Source of the DNA: Acidisoma cellulosilyticum
Lineage (GTDB): Bacteria; Pseudomonadota; Alphaproteobacteria; Acetobacterales; Acetobacteraceae
Length of the DNA: 64,000 nucleotides
Reading direction: 5' to 3'
Assembly (NCBI RefSeq): GCF_020621385.1
Contig: NZ_JAESVA010000008.1
Location: forward strand, 124,001-188,000
Below, one piece after another: positions 60,467 to 64,000 of this stretch; within the stretch, counting starts at the first letter, position 1; each line of letters begins with the position of its first letter. The position numbers and the translations under genes were made by a program. The notes beneath the pieces were generated by a model, which did not search any database, was not told the origin of the DNA, and saw only the letters and a program-made list of their open reading frames with translations.

Positions 60467-61729
60467 TCAAACAAAAAGCCCACGCGGCCTGCCGGTCGCC
60501 GCCACCATGCAGATCGGCTCGGCTTCCGGCGACGCCGGCCCATCGGCCTGATCGGAGAAAATAGCCAGGATGTCCGGCGCGACGTAAAGGCGGCGGCCGC
60601 GGCTCTCACTATGACCAAGCAGAATACCGACCTCGACAAGCCGCGCCAGAGCGGCGCGCGCGGTCGGGCTGGAGACGTCGAATCTCGCCCGGACCGCATT
60701 CGCCGTCAGGGCCGGCTGGCAACTGGCCCATTGGGCCGTGGCACGGGCGAAGGAATGCTGACGGGTGCCATCCAGACGCCGCTCCCACTGTGCCGCGATC
60801 GTCTGAACGCTTTCGATGACGTCCTGCACTTTACCGATTGCTTTATTGACGCCTTGCAGGAAATAGCAGAACCAGGGCGCCCAAACCCCTTCCAGAATGG
60901 CCGCGCGCAACGCGTTCCTTGCGCACGCCTGTTCCGGCAGGACGAATTGCGCGTTGAACAAGGGGGCATATCCCTCCCGCACCGCCATCTCGGCGGCCAA
61001 GGCCTGGCAAAGCATCTGATTGCCCTGCTCGAAAGGTGCGATCGCGATGAGTTGCGCCCAGACCATGGCGATGCGCAGCAGCAAGGGTATCGGCGGCGGC
61101 GCGGCTATGAACATCGCCACATCGGTCAGGCATGCCGCGATATGCTCCGGCGGGGGCGGCGCGATCCGGCCGAGATCAAGCACAAACCCGCCCGCCACCG
61201 TCACCTGCGTTCTGAAGGACCCGCCGAAACCTTGGGCCGCGGTTTTGGCGGACAGCCTGGCATGCATTGCCTTGATCCGCGCTTCCACCTGAGCGGGCGA
61301 TGCCAGCGGATCGGATTGCGTCGCTCGCTCCAGAATTTGATCTGACAATGCCGCATAATTGCGCCCTTGCCGGATGGTCAGCGCGTCGCCATCGCCATCG
61401 CCCTGCTGCTCGCTGATCAGAAGCGCGCAAAAATCCGCGCGCCGGTCGCCGGACGCGCCCAGGATGACGGCATCCCAACGATTGAGCAGGCGCTGCAGGG
61501 CGGATGCGTCGGGCAGCGCTTCCAGATTGGCGGCCAATCGTCCGCAACGATATTGCACAAGCTCCAGCAGAGAGATGACCGGCGCGACATCGACGGCGCG
61601 CGGCAGGTCAAGGGGCGAGAACAGGATAAGATCGGGCTGCCCGGCAACCCGCATGGTCCGGTGCCGCCGGTCAGGGGCAAGCGCCTGTCTGATCATAAGA
61701 CTGCGTCTGCCGCCGTGCGGATCGGACAA
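60467..61729 (-). CDS. Fic-fold protein with degenerate catalytic motif and winged-helix tail (2)
   Basis: 420 residues, paralogous in layout to the protein at 55937. It keeps GGSFRTQVTVAG (170-181), IAPPPPEHIAACLTDVAMFI and the core helix, but the catalytic motif reads APFEQGNQMLCQ (231 on): the His is Ala, and GNGR is GNQM. The tail is a winged helix (FDVSSPTARAALARLVEVGI, LLGHSESRGRRLYVAPDIL). So two such proteins flank the big glycosyltransferase. Residues 80-130 are less conserved. A transcription regulator role is the plainest reading. Confidence 0.82.
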   Translation of the reverse strand: MSDPHGGRRSLMIRQALAPDRRHRTMRVAGQPDLILFSPLDLPRAVDVAPVISLLELVQYRCGRLAANLEALPDASALQRLLNRWDAVILGASGDRRADFCALLISEQQGDGDGDALTIRQGRNYAALSDQILERATQSDPLASPAQVEARIKAMHARLSAKTAAQGFGGSFRTQVTVAGGFVLDLGRIAPPPPEHIAACLTDVAMFIAAPPPIPLLLRIAMVWAQLIAIAPFEQGNQMLCQALAAEMAVREGYAPLFNAQFVLPEQACARNALRAAILEGVWAPWFCYFLQGVNKAIGKVQDVIESVQTIAAQWERRLDGTRQHSFARATAQWASCQPALTANAVRARFDVSSPTARAALARLVEVGILLGHSESRGRRLYVAPDILAIFSDQADGPASPEAEPICMVAATGRPRGLFV

Positions 61730-61770
61730 AACCTGTCCCCGAGACCGGCTGGCCTATGCGCGGCGCGCAC

Positions 61771-62406
61771 CTAGGCCGCGAGACCGGGCGAGTCGGCCGC
61801 CGTCTCGAAATCCGGCGCCGCCGCCAGGATCACTTCGACCGACCGCGTGCCTGACGTCACCGGAATGGCGGCCGAGCCATTGGTCCAGCGTGACGGCCGG
61901 CCCGCGACGACTTCCGCACTCGACCATCCGTCCTGCAGATCGTCCGCTGCCATGTCCAGAACGAGCGGCGCGCCGCCGGCATGATGGAACAGGACGACGC
62001 TTTCGACGATGACGCCGCGCTGAACGCCGGCCGAGACCGTGCTGCCCGACGCCAGACGCGTATCGAAGCTGCCCGCATGATCGCGCAGCGCCAGCGGCAG
62101 ATTGAAGACAAAGCGCTGCTCTATGCCGATGTGCAAAGCTTGCGCCGGGCGGATCATCTGACCATCGACAAGAAGATGGAGATTTTGATCCTGACCGGAC
62201 CCCGCCCGGAAGGGGTCCAAAGCGCCTGCGGGCTGGTCTGCGATTGTCATGGCGGCGGCACCGTCTGTCGAAAGGGTCTTCGTGCTGTCAACCCGCCGAA
62301 ACCGAGGACTGCCATCCTGATCGGTCAGCATGGCAAGGCGGTGCATTTCCGTGAATTCGAACTGGCCATCGAGCGTAATATCGTTAAATCCCAAAGGTTT
62401 CGCCAA
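61771..62406 (-). CDS. Stand-alone protein of the adhesin's C-terminal 'RWTNG' domain type
   Basis: 211 residues, no recognised enzyme motif, no signal peptide. Residues 90-200 match the last domain of the adhesin at 50233: RFVFNLPLAL, RGVIVESVVLFHH, and DLQDGWSSAEVVAGRPSRWTN then GSAAIPV, as against LSGWFDSN..SSRWTNGNAALPI. Such domains accompany Hint proteins in Rhodospirillales. It lies 41 bases upstream of the Fic-like gene (2), in the same direction. Function unknown. Confidence 0.75.
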   Translation of the reverse strand: MAKPLGFNDITLDGQFEFTEMHRLAMLTDQDGSPRFRRVDSTKTLSTDGAAAMTIADQPAGALDPFRAGSGQDQNLHLLVDGQMIRPAQALHIGIEQRFVFNLPLALRDHAGSFDTRLASGSTVSAGVQRGVIVESVVLFHHAGGAPLVLDMAADDLQDGWSSAEVVAGRPSRWTNGSAAIPVTSGTRSVEVILAAAPDFETAADSPGLAA

Positions 62407-62799
62407 TCACTGCGCCGTGGCGACGGGTCATTTGCCACTGCAACATAACCGTCACAATTCCTGCCGATATCAGGCTTATCCCCAAGCGCTGCGAGAGCAG
62501 CCCTGATCATAAGGTTTCAAACTACAACGCAATTGGACTGCACCCGCGATCCTCGGCGGTCCGATGTAGTTGCTCGAACATTGTCGCTGTCACAGGCGAC
62601 GCTTCAGCTCGCTACCAGATCACAAAGCCGTGTGGAATATGATTTGCGGCCGAAGCAAAAAGAATTTTCATTTACGAAAAAGTTTCCCGGTCAAAGTTTC
62701 ATTGGCCTGGGCGCCACGTCGATTTGGTGGGCTTTCCTTGACTTCCGCCCCCCCGGACTAAAGGCTTAGTCCGCTGGATTTGCATCGTCGCACCCGGCG
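62407..62799. other. Intergenic region with a possible hairpin, no gene recognised
   Basis: About 390 bases. GGACTAA / TTAGTCC (62755-62772, loop AGGC) lies 28 bases after the stop of the HAD/ATPase gene; no T-run follows, so a terminator role is uncertain. The AT-rich stretch 62640-62700 may hold the promoter for the 62406 gene. Confidence 0.4.
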
Positions 62800-64000
62800 C
62801 TATTCGCGATACAGCGCCTGCTCTGACCCTGTCGCAGCGTCCTGGAGGGATGAGCCGAAGCGCTCGCAAGGGGCCGCGTAGCGGCGCCAGATCGCCTTCC
62901 TGACGATACGGCGGCTGTCGCGGGCATCCAGCCTGTGATCCTGCTCGACCTTGCCCACGTCACGCGCCAACCCGTCGTCACGGATGACATCGCGGAACCA
63001 GGCAGAGTAATGACCGGAACGGAGATGGTAATCCCAGGTCTCATCATCGATCTTGTCGGCGCAGTCGATGAATTCATAAAGATTGCGGGCCGTCAGATTG
63101 CATTGACCCTGCCGCCCGCGAAAGTAGAAACTGTGCCAGGCGCCGACATTGCCCGTCGCGTATTTGCCGATATGCCGCCTGTGCTGTTGGCGCGGCGGTG
63201 GCGGGCGCAGCAGGGCAGCTGGCTTGCCGGCCTTGGGCTGCCAGTAGAGCATGTCCCCCTGACGCGGCGCCGGCAGCGGCAAGGGCAAGGCCAGGCCCGC
63301 GATCGCCGCGAAGGGCGACAAGGCCCTGGCCGGGTTGTCACCGAAAGCGAGGATCGTCGAAACCGACTTCAGCACATCGGCATCCAGGGCTTCCGGATAA
63401 AGCGTGACGAGGATGATGTTCGGTGCTTCGCCCGGCCAATCCGGCGCCTCACCCTGTCGGTCCGCCGGCAATACCTCATGCGCTTCGTCTATCACCAGCC
63501 AATGCGGTCGCCCGGTCCGTGCCCGCAGCGTCGTTGCCTCACGCACCAGCTGCGCGAAAAGCTTTCGCCGTGCGGCGAGCGGAAGCGCCTGGGAATTGAT
63601 GACGAGATTGACCCCGGCATCCTGCTGCAGCTTGAGCGCGTTGCGCATATTGGGCGGCGACGCAGCACTGCCGACGCAGACAGCGTGCTGCAGCTCGAAG
63701 TAATCGCCTTCCGGGTCCATCACACAGAAGCTGAGGCCGCGATCGATCATATGCTCGGTGATCGTCGTCGCCAAAGTCGATTTGCCGCTGCCGGACGGTC
63801 CCACGATCAGGACGAGGCCGTCCTCGGGCGTCAGATGCGTCTCACGCCCCTCGGCATCGACACCGATCAGGATGCCATGTTTCGCGACGGGCGCGAGGTC
63901 GCGGTCCTGCCGGATGATCCGGTCGATCAGCTCAGCGACGCCGGCACCATGGTCCTGGGTGAGCAGAATGTCGGCACTGGCCTTGAGATGCGGCAATGCG
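62800..64000 (-). CDS. HAD-hydrolase/ATPase fusion protein, C-terminal part (cut by window edge)
   Basis: The frame is open to the right edge (...ALPHLKASADILLTQ), so the start is beyond it. The first visible residues match the end of a HAD-type phosphatase domain; then a P-loop ATPase of the DUF87/HerA-like type follows: IVGPSGSGKSTLATTITEHM, FCVMDPEGDYF, HWLVIDEAHEVLPAD. The tail (SFYFRGRQGQCNLTARNLYE, DDETWDYHLRSGHYSAWFRD) is the end known for these fusions. Function unknown; trehalose-phosphatase-like HADs are fused to such ATPases in several alphaproteobacteria. Confidence 0.8.
   Translation of the reverse strand, partial: ALPHLKASADILLTQDHGAGVAELIDRIIRQDRDLAPVAKHGILIGVDAEGRETHLTPEDGLVLIVGPSGSGKSTLATTITEHMIDRGLSFCVMDPEGDYFELQHAVCVGSAASPPNMRNALKLQQDAGVNLVINSQALPLAARRKLFAQLVREATTLRARTGRPHWLVIDEAHEVLPADRQGEAPDWPGEAPNIILVTLYPEALDADVLKSVSTILAFGDNPARALSPFAAIAGLALPLPLPAPRQGDMLYWQPKAGKPAALLRPPPPRQQHRRHIGKYATGNVGAWHSFYFRGRQGQCNLTARNLYEFIDCADKIDDETWDYHLRSGHYSAWFRDVIRDDGLARDVGKVEQDHRLDARDSRRIVRKAIWRRYAAPCERFGSSLQDAATGSEQALYRE

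Overview
The window looks like chromosomal DNA of an alphaproteobacterium, most likely Acetobacteraceae (Rhodospirillales). The signs are high GC in the genes, a bd-type oxidase with a short Q-loop, an OprB-type sugar porin, several Hint-domain surface proteins, and the remains of many insertion sequences. The placement is an inference from gene content. I saw no rRNA, tRNA or CRISPR array.

Layout. 0-17.6 kb is an accessory patchwork: a cut HAD dehalogenase, an AraC regulator, cydAB, a membrane-fusion-protein gene whose two halves lie apart and in swapped order, many small oxidoreductases (ADH, NmrA-like, SDRs, QorB-like) and alpha/beta hydrolases with AraC, HxlR and decayed TetR regulators, a HipBA toxin-antitoxin pair, and remnants of IS5, IS6 and IS3 elements. 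17.6-23.3 kb is conserved-looking: ybbP-ybbA divergent from a tesA-like esterase, then an MsbA-like exporter. 23.9-31.6 kb is one minus-strand operon: class III aminotransferase, peptide-type ABC binding protein, two permeases and two ATPases, with a LuxR-type regulator at the far end. Upstream of it, another ABC ATPase gene is cut by a damaged IS3 element.

32.4-40.1 kb holds a sulfotransferase, a glycine-rich Hint protein and a 1233-residue repeat protein that ends in a Hint domain (five full 158-residue repeats with a 474-bp DNA period), bordered by ISKra4 and IS481 remnants. 40.1-46.4 kb has an OprB porin, a hydrolase, an AraC regulator, a DJ-1-like protein without an evident catalytic Cys, and a large winged-helix/ATPase regulator.

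46.7-62.4 kb is the most interesting part: a surface-glycosylation island. An AIDA-type strand-loop-strand adhesin carries a Hint domain and a further C-terminal domain where a beta-barrel would be expected. It is flanked by two paralogous autotransporter-type O-heptosyltransferases. Around them are an XRE regulator, a MelA-type alpha-galactosidase with an extra N-terminal domain, a 1009-residue double glycosyltransferase, a stand-alone protein with the adhesin's C-terminal domain, and two Fic-fold proteins whose catalytic motifs are degenerate but which keep a winged-helix tail. My reading is that the heptosyltransferases glycosylate the adhesin in the cytoplasm, the Hint domain acts in processing or anchoring, and the Fic-like proteins may be regulators. 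The window ends inside a HAD/ATPase fusion gene.
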